From contig NC_092361.1 of the NCBI RefSeq assembly GCF_030848805.1, positions 21,721,406 to 21,785,405 on the forward strand: a stretch of 64,000 nt of DNA, given 5' to 3'. Position 1 is the stretch's first letter, and each line of letters begins with the position of its first letter. Positions 10,421 through 23,250 of the stretch are shown one piece after another. The notes below the pieces were generated by a model that worked only from the letters and a program-made list of their open reading frames with translations, was not told the DNA's origin and did no database searches. The translations under genes were made by a program, and so were the position numbers. The DNA is from Temnothorax longispinosus. Lineage: Eukaryota; Arthropoda; Insecta; Hymenoptera; Formicidae.

Positions 10421-13400
10421 CTGGAAAGGTCACATCGGCGTGCTTAATCTATTAGAATTCTTGTTGCGAAAAGGTGAAAAGTCGCGGTAAACGTGCCGCG
10501 ACAAACAAAATTTCGAAATAACTGATTCCCCGCGTACTCTGTATACCTCGAAGATTATTACAGCTCGTGAATCTGGTTAAAAGATCCATTCCCACGCGCG
10601 CGCGGAATACTTTTGCGATAATCTACGATGAATTTTGATGCTTTTTAACTGTCTGGCTCTCCGCCAACGACGCTTTTACAGGAATTGTGCAAATTTTACG
10701 GACGCTGTGACGTCCCTTACGACACAATAGAGAGAATTTCCCGGTGGAAGGGTCGATTATGAGGTGCGAGCCCACCGTGCGCGTTTATTTACACACATCG
10801 TAAATATGTATGGAGGTGTAGAGCATATAACCGGGAGCTTAATCACCTCCTTTGAGAGGGTCCGCGACGAAGGCTGCCGAGTCGGATATTATACTGACCT
10901 TGGCCGAGATCTCGCGCTTTGCCCAGATAGGAGTACTCCCGTGCGTTCGCTAAACCCGCTATCACACAGGCACTGAGCGCGCTGCGACTGAGATTCATAG
11001 GAGATGCATCGTACCATTCGTTGTAATCCGCGTCGTAGCACTCGACGTACGCGATTGTGTTGGATCCTATTACAATAACGTCGTTCGTTTGTAATCGTAA
11101 GCCGCTTATATTTTACGCAAAAGTGAAAACCGCTCTCTCAACGAGTAATTTTCGTATTTATAGCTCTTACTTTATATTTATTACATTTTACGCTTCGCCA
11201 TTGCGCGCATATTCTGAATTATGACGAGAACTCAAAATTCTTTAAAGCTTTCCCAGTATTATTTTCAAGCGGGTTAATTAACGTTTTCACTTTTGCCGAA
11301 ACCGTATCTTCCGTTACAGCAAAAAAGAACATTACAGAAAGACATAAATATGTACATTTCTTTCGAAGTTACGCTCGAGGATATAATAAATCAGTAATAT
11401 AAAGGAAATAGCTCTTTTTTTTTAGGATACCATTGTAGCCGCCGATAACGAAAATCATATCGTCGAGGATCACCGTGGCGAAATTGCTGCGTGGGCTAAA
11501 CATCTCTGAGATTTCGTGCCATTGGTCCGAGTGATTTGGAGTGTAACGTTCCCCTGGAAAATAAATGTTTATTTTTCTCCCCGAATGACGCCACTCTCTC
11601 CAGCACCTGTCACGTCAAACGTCCGCGTGGAAAATATTTAACACGTAGTTATACACTCTGCAGATACTAAAGATTACGTCATGTACAACGGGCGTTGCAA
11701 TTCGAGAATGATATCGCGCAACTGACGTAGTTACAACTGAACGAGACTATCATTGTTTGCGCGAACATTTCAGTGTCAAACTAAATTCTGACAAATGTGC
11801 GGAGCATCCGCAAAACTTTCCTAATTAATTAATTGTTAACACCGTACACGTTAACATATCCATATATGTTATGCCTATGTATGCAAATAATAATTACCAG
11901 AAAGATTTAATTTCCAGTAATTATTTATGCAAGTGGAAAATATTAAAAATTGATTGCTTCCTTTTAATAAAGCATTTTTTTTTCTTTAATAATATCTTGA
12001 AATGTCGAAGTATTTTCTGATCGCGATTTGATTGCTTTCCCGAATAAAGCATTTCTTTAATAATATCTCAGAAATAATGTTGGAAGTACTCTCCGATAGC
12101 GCGGTTGCAATTATTAATAACAAATAATAATGGCAAGAGATAACCGGAATTGTGTGTTAGTGAGTTAACTCTGTATCATCAGGCGATTTAATCCTGGACA
12201 AAACCATAACTTTTCAATTGCTATCAGAAGCAATCGGGAGCCCTATTGTATCGAGATTGTAACAATCGAAACTAACCGGAGCTCAGTCTCGCGACGCCGC
12301 TGAATCCGCCGAGGGCGTAGAGACTGTCGCGATAGGCGACTAAGGAGACGCCGGATCGCGGGCTGATCATCGAATTGATGCTGGTCCACTGATTGGTCTC
12401 CACGTCGAAGACCTCCGCCGAGTCGAGGACCTCCTGGCCGTTGAAGCCGCCGACAATGTAGATCTTGTCGTGCAGAGCGGCCGCGCTCGCGTCCGATCGT
12501 TGCCGATGCATGGACGGTATCATCTCCCATTGATTCCGCTGCGGCTCGTAACGCTCGCCAGAACTCATTCTCGTGCGACCATTGTATCCGCCGAGCGCAT
12601 AAATCTTGCCGCCTTGAACGATGCCAGAACCCAGAACAATGTGCAATAAGTAGACAATAGAAATTATATGAAAGAATGGTGAGACAAATGGTCTTTAGTT
12701 TTTATTTAAAAAATATATATAGAAAGATTTGTTTTAACGTAAGTAAGTAAGTAATAATACGAAGAGAGAAAAGAATTTTTTGCACGACATTTATGCATAC
12801 ATTTGTCTTAAGTAACAAGGCAAATGTATGCATAAACGTCATACAAGACAATGAGTAAATACCCATTCAAACAATAGCTTTACGCTATTTTAAAGCTTTT
12901 ATTGATAAAGCGAACTTATCATTGTTTCAGAGACGGCAAAATCTGATTTAATTGTACTTAATAATTTTTTGAAACATTATGAAGCAGATAAAAGCGAAGG
13001 CTGCCGAGCTTTGAGCTTTATCTGTCTAATATCATTTAATGTTATTAAGAGATAAGAATCGGAGAATTATTTTTCGGGGGAAAAGATCTCTTTTTTCTTA
13101 GATCATTATCTTGCAGAAAACTCACCGTGTGTACAAACGGTGACATAACACCTGGCATGATACATGCAGGCTCGTTCCCGCCACGTTTTAGTCGTCGGAT
13201 CGAAACATCGTACCGTATTAAAATGCTCGTTACCGTCAAATCCGCCGATCATATAGATGAGATTGTTCAGGACGCATAATCCGTGATAAGCCCTCGGCGT
13301 TACATCAGTGTTCACTGATAGAAACCATCTGTCAGCTCTAAAGTTCATATTTAGGTAAGTTACAAGACTCTTGAGGTGTTCGTCTCTACCTAACATTTGC

Positions 13401-16179
13401 GATGTTCTAAAGCGGTGCTTGTGTAAGATCAATATCCCTTTCGTGATGTCAAAATTGAACAAATATTGCACTAATATTCTTTTCAATTATTCTTTTCTTT
13501 ATTATCTTATATATCGTCTTATATTCTGCTATATTGTCTTAATATACCAAATTTTGACGATTATTTTTTGACGAATTTATAAAATATCAAGTATATCATA
13601 ATATTTAATATAATAATATTAAATAACAGAAATTGAGCAACATATATATTATTGATGTTAGAACAATTGACAATGATTAAAAAGTAAAATAAATATTTTT
13701 TCCTTAAGAGAGGTCGACTTCAAGTGGGTTAGAAAAATACTGTCACTGTTTAAAGAAAACGTTTATTTATTCTTATTTAAATCTTAAACTGAAATCCAGC
13801 ATAGACATCACGGTAATATTTTTGGAAACTTTGAAATTTCGATTTCTATGGAAATTTCGGTTATACGATGTCACTTTGTAAGAGCTCGGCGCACCTTGTG
13901 TCGTAAGTCTCTACAAAACTGGTGGGCGAACCAGCACTCCATCCGCCAATCGCAAAGAGAATTTCGTACGGCACTCGCGGTCTCGCAATAGGATTTTTTA
14001 GATCGATCTCGCCGTTTTGTTTCAACTCTTGCTCGGTTAGATGAGCGTTCACGGAGAGCAATATTTGTTGGCACGCCTTAGAAAATTCGAGCGAATTTTA
14101 ACGTTAAACTAAAACATTATTTATAGAAACAAAAAGTAAAAGAGACATAATAAAAATTAAAAATATAATAAGAATATTATTGCTCATATAATTCCATTTC
14201 AATTTATATTTTTATTACAATAATTGTATTAATAGATCGTATTTTTATGAAACTATTACGTATTTCGCGATTTCCATTTTAATATTTCTATATTCCGTTT
14301 TAGAGTAAAATAGGAACGTTAAATAGAACATGAACAAAGTGCCAATTGACTTATATGCCGTAACAATATCTTGTTAAAAAGTAATTGAGAGGGACAAGGA
14401 AACATATATTAGCACTACGCCTAGCTCCATTATATTCGATTCGAAATGGAGCAAAACAAGGCGCGAGGACAGCGGTGATGAAGGTACGAGCTTACTTCAT
14501 CGTTCTCGACGAGCTTCCAGTTGGCGATGTTATTAATGAAATACTTATGACTCATGAGACCGTAACGTATACATTCCAGCAACCTCGGTAAATAAACCCG
14601 TCTCTCCTCGACTCTGGCTTCGACCCACGTCTTGACGGCGTCAAACACGATCTCCTCGTTTTTAACATTGAGCTCGTCGTCGCGCAATATCGCTTCCAGC
14701 TCGTCGCAAAGAAGATCCTTGAACTCCGCGCTCTCCTGCAGTATCCGCTTGAAGTGATGACGTATGTACTTCCGGCCCTGTTTCTCGAGGTCGCGGCAGA
14801 AGTAGTGCCGTGCAAATTTGAAAATACCTGTAACCGTAACAACGGTCCAAGTTATTTCTAACATAAATGTCATATAAATGTCATTGTTCATCCGGAAAAT
14901 CGAAAATCAACATCCCAAAGTTCGGTACGTGCAATTTAACTTTCAAACTGTTATCTCTGACTAGCGGAGAGCCAGACCGAAATTATACACCGTACCGTTG
15001 TTTCGCGATTAATTGTGTATTTTTATATTTAATACACCCTTACGCATACCTAAACAATTTTCCGGTCGTAGCTCCTGCAACAAAAACTGACAACAGAGCT
15101 GGACGATTCCGAGGACCTCGAATTGATCGGCCAGCGGCAATAATTGTTCGACATTATCGGCATTTACGGTGCAGGTGCCCGTGTAGGCGTAGTCGAGGAT
15201 CAGGCTGAAGATTTCACCGGGGACGGAAATAACGACTTCCGTGGTCTCGGTTTTGCCGCCTTTCAGGCTGTTGGTGAACAGGGCCTTGAAATAGGGGCTC
15301 ACCGCGGATAATATAGCGCGATGAACTGAGAAGACTTGATCCGGGCATCTTATGACGCCGTCGCACAGCTGCTGGTTAACCCTGAAGCCGATAGACTCGT
15401 CACAATTCTGAGAACGTTGCACGTGTTTTATAATTAACCATTTATATATAGAGTTTCAAGCGTGCGAACGAATTGAACGTTGTTTGATTGAATTGAAGCT
15501 ATATGTAATATATTCGGGTAAATCAATTTATACGAATCGTGGAATTTTACAGCGCATTAAAGCTAATTTCAGCCCAATGTTTTCATGTCATCAGACATAT
15601 GTAATAACATGTAGCTATAATTTTATGAAGCAAAATTATTAAATTTTATTTTCAAATACATTTCTACGAAAGAGTAAGGAAAAGTACTCCTGAATCGCTC
15701 CTGTATAGAGCAGCCGTTCGCGTAACAATTGCGAAAATTAGCTAATTTCCTAAAAGCCAGCAAACATCTCGTAAGCTCGTACTATTATCTCGAAACCGCG
15801 CATTGTCCCGAGAGAGAAACGTTAATAATCCGCGGCGCGGACGAGGGAGGAGGCAGGCGCCTTAATTACGATGGCGCATGATTACTGACCTGAGCTCGGA
15901 CCAGACCACGGGGAAGTCCACGAGGGCGTAATTGGACGGCAGACACATGCATCTCCTGATTCTCACCGACTGCTTTCGCCTGGCCTGCTTGAGGAGCCTG
16001 ATACCAGCGACGGTGGCGTGGTCCACGTGCGCCCGATTACGCGCCGAGTAGGTCAACGCGCGCGGTCCCGAGCTTCCTACAGCCTCCTCCGCTTCGCCGC
16101 TTCCGCTGAGCTGCCGGCAACCCTCGTATTCGTTCTCTTCGCAGACGCGAGTCCCGATAGCGCCGAGACGCGCGGCCAT
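10182..16179 (-). CDS. klhl10: Kelch-like protein 10 (BTB-BACK-Kelch), Cul3 adaptor, nine exons
   Basis: CDS complement(join(10182..10420, 10899..11066, 11431..11553, 12277..12612, 13126..13337, 13895..14076, 14496..14827, 15050..15381, 15890..16179)): 2214 nt, 737 residues, no frame breaks. Domain order: a basic N-terminal extension (about residues 1-85), WSELR leading into a BTB domain (about 90-207), BACK (about 208-330), six Kelch repeats each with a GG[FYW] core (about 335-650), then an acidic tail. The closest family I recognise is KLHL10, from ILFAIGGWS, MIGGFDG, SGERYEP and ECYD..YNEWYDA. Known: KLHL10 pairs with Cullin-3 in spermatids, and in Drosophila it supports caspase activation during sperm individualization. 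Inference: testis-biased expression. Oddities: longer than the roughly 608-residue human protein at both ends. The ATG at 16177-16179 is the only suitable start seen, but an upstream exon cannot be excluded. Confidence 0.93.
10899..11066 (-). CDS. klhl10: klhl10 exon 8 (last Kelch blade)
   Basis: 168-nt exon. The acceptor TTGTAATAG abuts 11066 and the donor CCAAG|GTCAGT follows 10899. It encodes VECYDADYNEWYDASPM and SRSALSACVIAGL, closing the propeller. Phase 1 in, 1 out. Confidence 0.9.
11431..11553 (-). CDS. klhl10: klhl10 exon 7 (Kelch repeats 5-6)
   Basis: Short 123-nt exon. The acceptor TTTTCCAG abuts 11553 and the donor AATG|GTATCC follows 11431. It encodes ERYTPNHSDQWHEIS, MFSPRSNFATV and IFVIGGYNG. 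Phase 1 in, 1 out. Confidence 0.9.
11952..12107. repeat. Diverged tandem duplication in a klhl10 intron
   Basis: About 78-bp units at 11952-12029 and 12030-12107. Both begin GATTGCTT, share AATAAAGCATTT, then CTTTAATAATATCT, then GAAGTA with TCTGAT or TCCGAT, and end GATTTG or GGTTG. The copies are visibly diverged. Confidence 0.6.
12277..12612 (-). CDS. klhl10: klhl10 exon 6 (Kelch repeats 3-5)
   Basis: The acceptor CGTTCAAG abuts 12612 and the donor TCCG|GTTAGT follows 12277. It encodes three GG[YF] cores: KIYALGGYNG, KIYIVGGFNG and SLYALGGFSG. Phase 1 in, 1 out. Confidence 0.93.
12790..12836. repeat. Perfect 16-bp inverted repeat in a klhl10 intron
   Basis: TTTATGCATACATTTG at 12790-12805 is the exact reverse complement of 12821-12836, with a 15-nt loop. 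Confidence 0.7.
13126..13337 (-). CDS. klhl10: klhl10 exon 5 (Kelch repeat 2)
   Basis: The acceptor GAACTTTAG abuts 13337 and the donor CACG|GTGAGT follows 13126. It encodes ADRWFLS, RAYHGLCVLNN and LIYMIGGFDGNEHFN. Phase 2 in, 1 out. Confidence 0.93.
13895..14076 (-). CDS. klhl10: klhl10 exon 4 (end of BACK, Kelch repeat 1)
   Basis: The acceptor TTTTCTAAG abuts 14076 and the donor AAG|GTGCGC follows 13895. It encodes ARPRVPYEILFAIGGWSAG and ETYDT, the first Kelch blade. Phase 0 in, 2 out. Confidence 0.93.
14496..14827 (-). CDS. klhl10: klhl10 exon 3 (BACK domain)
   Basis: The acceptor GGTTACAG abuts 14827 and the donor GAA|GTAAGC follows 14496; phase 1 in, 0 out. It encodes FKFARHYFCRDL, DDELNVKNEEIVFDAVKTW and LMSHKYFINN, the characteristic BACK helices. 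Confidence 0.93.
15050..15381 (-). CDS. klhl10: klhl10 exon 2 (BTB domain)
   Basis: The acceptor GGCTTCAG abuts 15381, so AG|G GTT reads R-V and joins WSELR to VNQQLCDGVIRC. It encodes the BTB fold: VHRAILSAVSPYFKALFTN, AYTG and LLPLADQFEVLGIVQLCC. The donor TTTAG|GTATGC is after 15050, phase 1. A second AG 26 nt upstream would shift the frame. Confidence 0.9.
15890..16179 (-). CDS. klhl10: klhl10 exon 1 (start codon, basic N-terminal extension)
   Basis: Begins at ATG (minus strand, 16179-16177) and ends at a CAG|GTCAGT donor, phase 2. It encodes about 96 residues rich in Arg, Gly and Glu, ending FPVVWSEL. The WSELR motif aligns with the FNELR that precedes the BTB domain in the vertebrate protein, which ties this exon to the gene. 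Confidence 0.82.
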
Positions 16180-19100
16180 GACAGACGAAGGCCAAAAATT
16201 GGCCGACTTCGATTCGATCTAAATTGTATCTCTGTCTCCCTCTTTTTCGATCTCTCGACAAAATTGCATTAGATTGATATGCTCGATGCATTCCTGTCAT
16301 TGCGAATGATCAATAAAATTATCTTTGTCGTATAATTATTACATAAGACAATTATATTTTCTCGAGAATGAGAAAATATATCAAATTGCCTTGGTAATCG
16401 TGCAATTAAGCTTACACAGCACATTTTCACCGGTAATTTTTTTCTATTTTTCTCCCATTAATCATATCGCGATGTGCGATAGTACGCTATTTCCGAATAC
16501 AAGCTTACCCTACCTTAACAGAAAGCAAAAATCTAACCAGAAGTTATTTCGCAAAAACTTGTGCAGGCATCTCGCCGGAACTATTTTATCAGAATTTTGT
16601 TACGGAGTTACATAAAACGCTTTATCACGTCTCTCTCTTAGCTTGTATGTAATATCTTCCCTCGCAGATAAAATGTTTCTAACCCATTTATAATCTCGCA
16701 ACAAATAAAAAATCAAGTAATCTCGAAATAAACGACTTTGAAATATAAAAGCCGTATTGAAGAAGGATATACAATGTCTCCAACATATATCCTTGGTTCG
16801 TAAAAAGATTCAATAAAGAATTATCGGTTTTACAGACAGAAAGTTTCAAGTAGACTCTACTTTCAATGCCACTCTAAAAAGGAACGGTCTTTCGTGCGCC
16901 ACTCGGCTGATAATACGCTCGTGTATAAAGGATAAAGGCACAGAGCAAAAATGAAGAAACACGGTTAGAGAGAAAGAGAGCGGAGGCATTCTGATGGAAT
17001 AGACCGATCTTTAATATATCGATTACTATCGGCGACTAAGATTCTGCTGCCTTATACTAGATAGACGCAGTATTCTTTATCTTTCCGACAGCTAAATCAG
17101 CGGCAAGCTTTTCCAAGAAGTTTCCAAGAATCTCTTTATCTTTCGCGCTTCCATTATATTAACTATTATATTCGAGAAGCATTGAAATAAAATCCATAAT
17201 TGTAGGATATCTGTATACAATTTATCTGTTTATTTACATAAAACGTATTGTATTGCCTAATCATCCATTTATTATCTCTATTGATAAACTTCGAGCAGAA
17301 AGTTAATTGCCACGGCTCTCTCTCATGGAGGTTAACAATGTCGCTTTTTCTCTCAGAAAGCCTTTTTTCAACCCAACTCCGCAAAGCATTTTTCATACCA
17401 CTCGGGAAATAATTTTACTCGCACTTCTGAGTCAGCCCTCCCACAAAACCCTCTTAAATTAAATCGGCAATGCAATGATCTCCGGGACTGTTAGGCAATT
17501 TTTCATTTTTCTTATCTTATTGCCATGGCGAGACCCGCTGTGTCTGTCTCTAAGCGGGTGCTGTGCCCGACTCGTTGATAAAACAATTCGCGCACCGGGA
17601 AGAATATCGTCTCGGCGTTAAATAAAAATATGTATACGACTGGCGAGGAGTTAACATTTACAGAGTCTCTCACAGGAACGCTTAAGAAAACTCCCCGTTC
17701 ACTTTTTCTCGTCCTGCCGCAATTTCTTTTAATTTACCCTTTACTTTAGACAATTTAGACAACGTCGATGATAATTATTTTGTGCCCTATCTCCCCCTCT
17801 CTCTTTCCCTCTCTCGTTCATTTTCTTTATAAACTTAATAATAATTTGCAAAATATATTTGCTGAAAAAGATTATAGATACGTAAAAGCGTAATATGCCT
17901 CCACGAATTGCAAACGGTACATCCAGCGCGAAAGATGATGAACTTCATATTTCTTTCATACATTTCATTCTTTCCGTTGTCTTTTCTTCTTTCTTTCCTT
18001 CTTCTTCTATATTTTTCTCTTGCTCGCCTCTCTTATTTTTCTTTCTTCTTCAGCTCTGAATACCTCTTGACATAAGAACTTCAGTTACGCCCAACGTCGT
18101 ATGAGTTCGCGAATTCTATTTCCTACGTGGCATGAATGTTTACGTATACAAATTTACACTGTCTATATGCAGGAGGTACACATAAATTCTGCAGATACAA
18201 CAATATGTATCGCAGGTATTGCAGAAATTGAAGAAATTAGCGAAATGTCTCGTGTGGAGTATGATTGTTTCGTAACTGAAGTATTTAGTGAGTCTGCAGC
18301 TTCACGACAGTTTACACTCGGAAATGTAAACTCCATACATAGAATCGTTTGGATTTCCCGCATTTCCAATTACGCTTACACGAGAGCCAACATCGGCGTT
18401 AATCAAGCGCGCGCGCGCGCGTGCGAGTGAATTAAATTAACCGATAAAAATTACCCTGCGAGGTAAACAACGATGTTGCTCACACACACGTGAGTATTAA
18501 ATACGTAAAAGACTTAGGGCTCTGCGCAACAGTACGGAAATTTACGTAAAAGTTTCCGACATACGTCACTCTTAATTTACAGCTGAGATACGTATGCAAA
18601 TTCCTGCACGGACACCCCCGCACGGTTTCGCATTACGCGCATGCAGCGCGTAGTAAACTCCAACACGCGCATATGCATGTTCACGACCGAAACATGACGC
18701 GTCCGTTACTAGGTGTTACGCTTTTGCCCGCGATAATTGTAAATAGGGGATAGGGTTTGCACTATGATGGTCACGGAAATATCAGCCACAAAATCAATTT
18801 ATACAGACACCACCTGTGTGGCATGAATCTCCGCAATGTAACATTCAAATGAGATGCTTTTAGTGAGTTAGATATGTTATATATGTATAAATTTTAAAAA
18901 TTATATGTCAGCTGTATATGCAAATTATTTTGATTTTGTTTACATCTCGACATGACAACTACATTGACGTTTGAGTTTAAAATTAAGTGTCGAAGGAATT
19001 AAATTAAGATGGGCAGCGACACAGCCTCGAGAGAAAATGCAAAACATTTTATGGAATATGGAAATGAGTCGATCTAACAATACGAGATGTCGCATAATGA

Positions 19101-20636
19101 TAGAGCTGAACGTAATAATTCGAAAATGGTACAACCGGAATTTATATCATTTTTATGGTTGCGAACTTTAGCGAATACTTCCACCGGCTTACGTACGTAA
19201 CTGGTGACTACCAATCGTCCGAAACGCGTGGAAAACACATTCTCTAATGGGCATCGGGGGCATCGATGTTCTGAAAACGGCTAAAACTTGAAATCGTGTT
19301 TACCCGCGAGAATGGAAATAAGCCGCGAGATCGCTCCGGCGCTAAGTTAATAAAAACGAAATTGTCAATTTCGCACGTCGACGGTAGAACGTTGCGTGAT
19401 CGTTTTTTTACGAGTATTCGTGAAATATTCAACGCCGCGAATGCTTCTTAACATTTCGTTGAGCATCACGTAATATATAAATGTAGAGAGTTGGTAGCTC
19501 AATTATTTAAAAATTTCAAAGTTTGAAAGCTTTTAAAATAATGTTAAAGTTGATGCATCGAAAGGGCATAGTATATTTATTTTCATGAATGTGTTTTACT
19601 ATAATTCAATTATACTTAAGCGAAATAATTTTTGAGTGACGTTCGATATAATATTTAGGTCACGATAAATTTGCACAGATTCGCAAAATTATTTTTAAAG
19701 TGCCTTGATAATTTATTCAAGAACCAAATTTCGTATTTCGCAGATGACGATCTTCCATCCGCTCATCCTTTCCACATTTCTGGGATACATTTTATTTCAT
19801 TTTTTTTTACGCGCGCGCGCGGTTGACGGAGCTCAATCTCATCATCAGATTTAATTTCAATTCGCGAAAAATGAGAAATACCCCGATAAATGAGAAATTC
19901 CGAGTGGCAGCGAATTGTCGAAGGATTGGTGGGGATGAAATGAAGAAAAGAGAAAGACATATATTAAATCCGTCTTTGTACATACCAAGTTCGCAGACCC
20001 GAGAAATTTGTCGCGCGGAACTAAGATGGATCGTTCGAGATCTTTTGATCGGAGAGACGCGTCACACTTTCAGCCAGTCATGCTACTTACACAAGCTTGG
20101 CCGTTACCTCAATGGATACACATATCGTTGCGCGATGATTTAATAAACAGTTTCTCATTTACGTGAGGGCAATTCAACATTTTATTTAATTTTTCAGCGG
20201 CGCTGACGGAATCTCACTTAATAACAGTTTTTATTATGATATCTCTCGTGCATCAAATAAAACAAATTAAATATTGTATTATTTTAATGAAAATAATGTT
20301 TATTATAGCTGACACTTTAAAATGTATCGTCACGTTTACGGTCACAATTCGTGTGATTACATATAACATTGATGCGCGGTTGCTGATTTATTAATGCAGA
20401 AATACAGTGTGAAACGAAAGCAGGACATAAGAAGAAAAGGAAGATATGGAGCGACGAGACTTTCGTAGAAAGACACCGTTCAAGGAATATATCTGTCTAT
20501 ATGTAAATTTCTTATATACGAAAAATCGTGGACCTGCTGAAAAATATTTTAATCCATAAAATAGTTTTCGAGGCGAGACCAGCTGTATAATACATGCACA
20601 TATCTCACTTCGTCAGATCGAAAAGATAGAGAACGG

Positions 20637-20660
20637 AAGAGAGAGAGAGAGAGAGAGAAA
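20637..20660. repeat. (GA)n microsatellite
   Basis: Short GA run of about 22 bp. Confidence 0.85.
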
Positions 20661-22707
20661 TATTAATCTCAATTCTTCGCAATGACAGCGTGACTGACTG
20701 AGGCAAATACAGGCTAAATCCCAAAGGTGAGTTATCGCGAAAGTTCTTTATACGCGAAAGCGAGTTTCTCGTCTTTCTCAAATCTCGCCGATCGCTTCGG
20801 CGCGATTTACTTAAATGTTATCATACGCAGATTTAAATCCCACTTCGGATATATTACACACGTCACCGGAGCTCGCGCTCACATTTTCATTCTCATACGG
20901 TCGATGGCGCTCAATCAGATTGTTAGATTCAATTCCAATTCGTCGGATTCGTCTTCGGTAAACGTATAGGAAGATGGGGAGAGAAAAGTAACGAAACGTG
21001 GAAGCTTAATTTACTTCTCAACTGTCTGACGTCGTCGTAAGGAGCATTTATCTCGCAGAAGTTGCTTGAAAGCTATTAACTGCCACGGCGTTTAAGCCGA
21101 ATTAAAAATTAATCACTTCATCTTAATTGACAATTGATCCTAATTGAAGTTTAATAATTCGCAATAAGTGGAATAATTCGCCGATTAGAAGGAAATTTAT
21201 CGAATTATGATGAATATTAGAGAGACGAATACTTAGAGGGAACAAAACTATTATTAAAGTAAATTCGAGGAATTTGCTGTCTCTTTTAATTTACTCAAAC
21301 GCCAACTAGTTCAAGTTACCACAGCTTAGCGAAGGGAGAAACCCCATACCTCTGACCAAGACCGTCCATAACTCTAGTGTACTTCGGTAAACTTCACACT
21401 CTCTTCCGGCTTGAATTTACTTCGGTCTAGCTCGCGGTAATCTGGGTTACTGTGGTGAAAAGAATAACTATTCCGATTCTTCGTACTCTTTTCATGCTTA
21501 CGTTAACAGTTCGACTTTCCAACGTGTATTGATTTTACATGGTCGAGAGCCACCTCATTGAATTTGCAACTTTCGCTTCAATCTACGTTTCGTTTCAATC
21601 TACAGAAAATTCCGGATTTCGCAGTAGGATAAAGATATAAATGGAAAAAAAGGATCCTATCTCGATTCTCCTCAGTGTGACATCAACGATATTAACGTGC
21701 ACGTTAGATTCTCGACGGGATGAAAGAAATCAATGTATTTTTTTTTATTAAAATGTATTAAAACGGAATAAAGTTTTATTATTATTTAGTATAAATTATT
21801 AATAATAAATATTGTGAACTAAATATATGTGCGTAAACTTTTCAGCATACCTATATAATATCATTAAAAAGGAATTTGTATATTTTAACATTTATTAAAA
21901 TACAAATGAATTAAACCCACTTAATTAAATATTAAATATTTATAAAGAAAATTATAAATGTAAATAAATTTATAAATGCTATGAAGATAAGCAACATGTG
22001 CGCAGCTCTATATCAATGATACACATGATACAACGACGAGTTTTAAAATATCTTTTTATTATAATCTTTATTTAGTATTAAACGAAAGTAAATATGAAAG
22101 TAAATAGGATCAAGATAACAAGATATAACTTTATCTTTAGAAATATAAAATTTGCAATATGGTTGCGTGACGGTCCGCATAATGTATGTTTATATCACTG
22201 AAACATACACAAGAGTCAAGAGATAAATATAACGGACACAAGCCATAAAAATAAACGTCTAATTTTATAAATCAGAAACACGCGTATATGTGCATGAATA
22301 TTTCACGCTCCTATATATATATATCTTCCTTTCCATATCGAGAATACCCTGATATCCTAGAGTCCGGAGACAATTTTTGCGAACCCTATTGGGATTGAAT
22401 AGAATCCCAATACATTTAAGGGGCCGATATAAGATTGTTGTGCGTCATGTGTAAGGGACCACGCGCTCGATGACAGAAACCACGAAGAGGTGCACGCTGA
22501 CCGCACTGATGCACGTTCTATTTCGTACGGACGAAGGCGTCCAATCAAGCTCCAGTCCAGTTTCAATTCCGATCCGCGAAACGTCCCGGTGAACGAAGGG
22601 AGCGAGAGAAGGAGAGGATTGCGCGCAACAGAAAAACAGAGAGAGAAAGAGAACAATTCGGATGTAGGACGACGAGACCAGGGGAAAAGTCTGCGGCGAC
22701 GAGGATC

Positions 22708-22714
22708 CTCTCTC

Positions 22715-22810
<96 letters not shown>
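22708..22810. repeat. (CT)n microsatellite, about 95 bp pure
   Basis: The longest simple repeat in the window, uninterrupted from about 22716 to 22810. It lies directly beside the GC-rich block and generates false Arg-Glu and Ser-Leu open frames. Confidence 0.95.
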
Positions 22811-22812
<2 letters not shown>

Positions 22813-22825
22813 GTGCAAGGGGGGT

Positions 22826-23250
22826 AGGTAGGGATGATCTGGCCTACCCTCTGGTGCTGCTGGCGCGCGCGCTGGTGCTTTCGGCTTCCCCGGGACGGAC
22901 TCTCGCGCTCTCGCCCGCCGCGCCGCTCCGCCGCTCTCTTCGTCGCCGCGCGATTGCGAGCGCGGCGCGGCGTCGCACGTCCCGTTAAGAGTAGGAGTGA
23001 GCTGGCCAGAGCCTGCTGCTGGCTTGCTCACAGCAGTCAGTTCGATACCGAGCGCCGAAGCGTTCGGTTCGCTCCGATTCCGGCGTGCGCCGTTATCGTC
23101 ATCGGTTCCTATATATCCCGTCACCACGTTCGCGCGACTGAACCGGGCCGCCCCCTCCTCCCCCCCGCGTCCGGGGTACCGGGCCGGTGCGCGCTGACCG
23201 GGGGATGACCGGGGGCACGGAGCGCGCCGCGGGCTTACCTGCGACACGCG
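22826..23250. promoter_or_regulatory. GC- and CpG-rich block, candidate promoter or 5' UTR
   Basis: A sharp rise in GC and CpG between AT-rich flanks, next to a long CT/GA tract. A TATA-like CCTATATATCC lies near 23107-23117. On the minus strand CAG|GTAAGC makes a good 5' splice site after 23239, and on the plus strand CTT|GTGAGTAC makes one after 23668. These could mark first exons of a transcript on either strand. No coding potential was found, so promoter status is inference. Confidence 0.35.
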
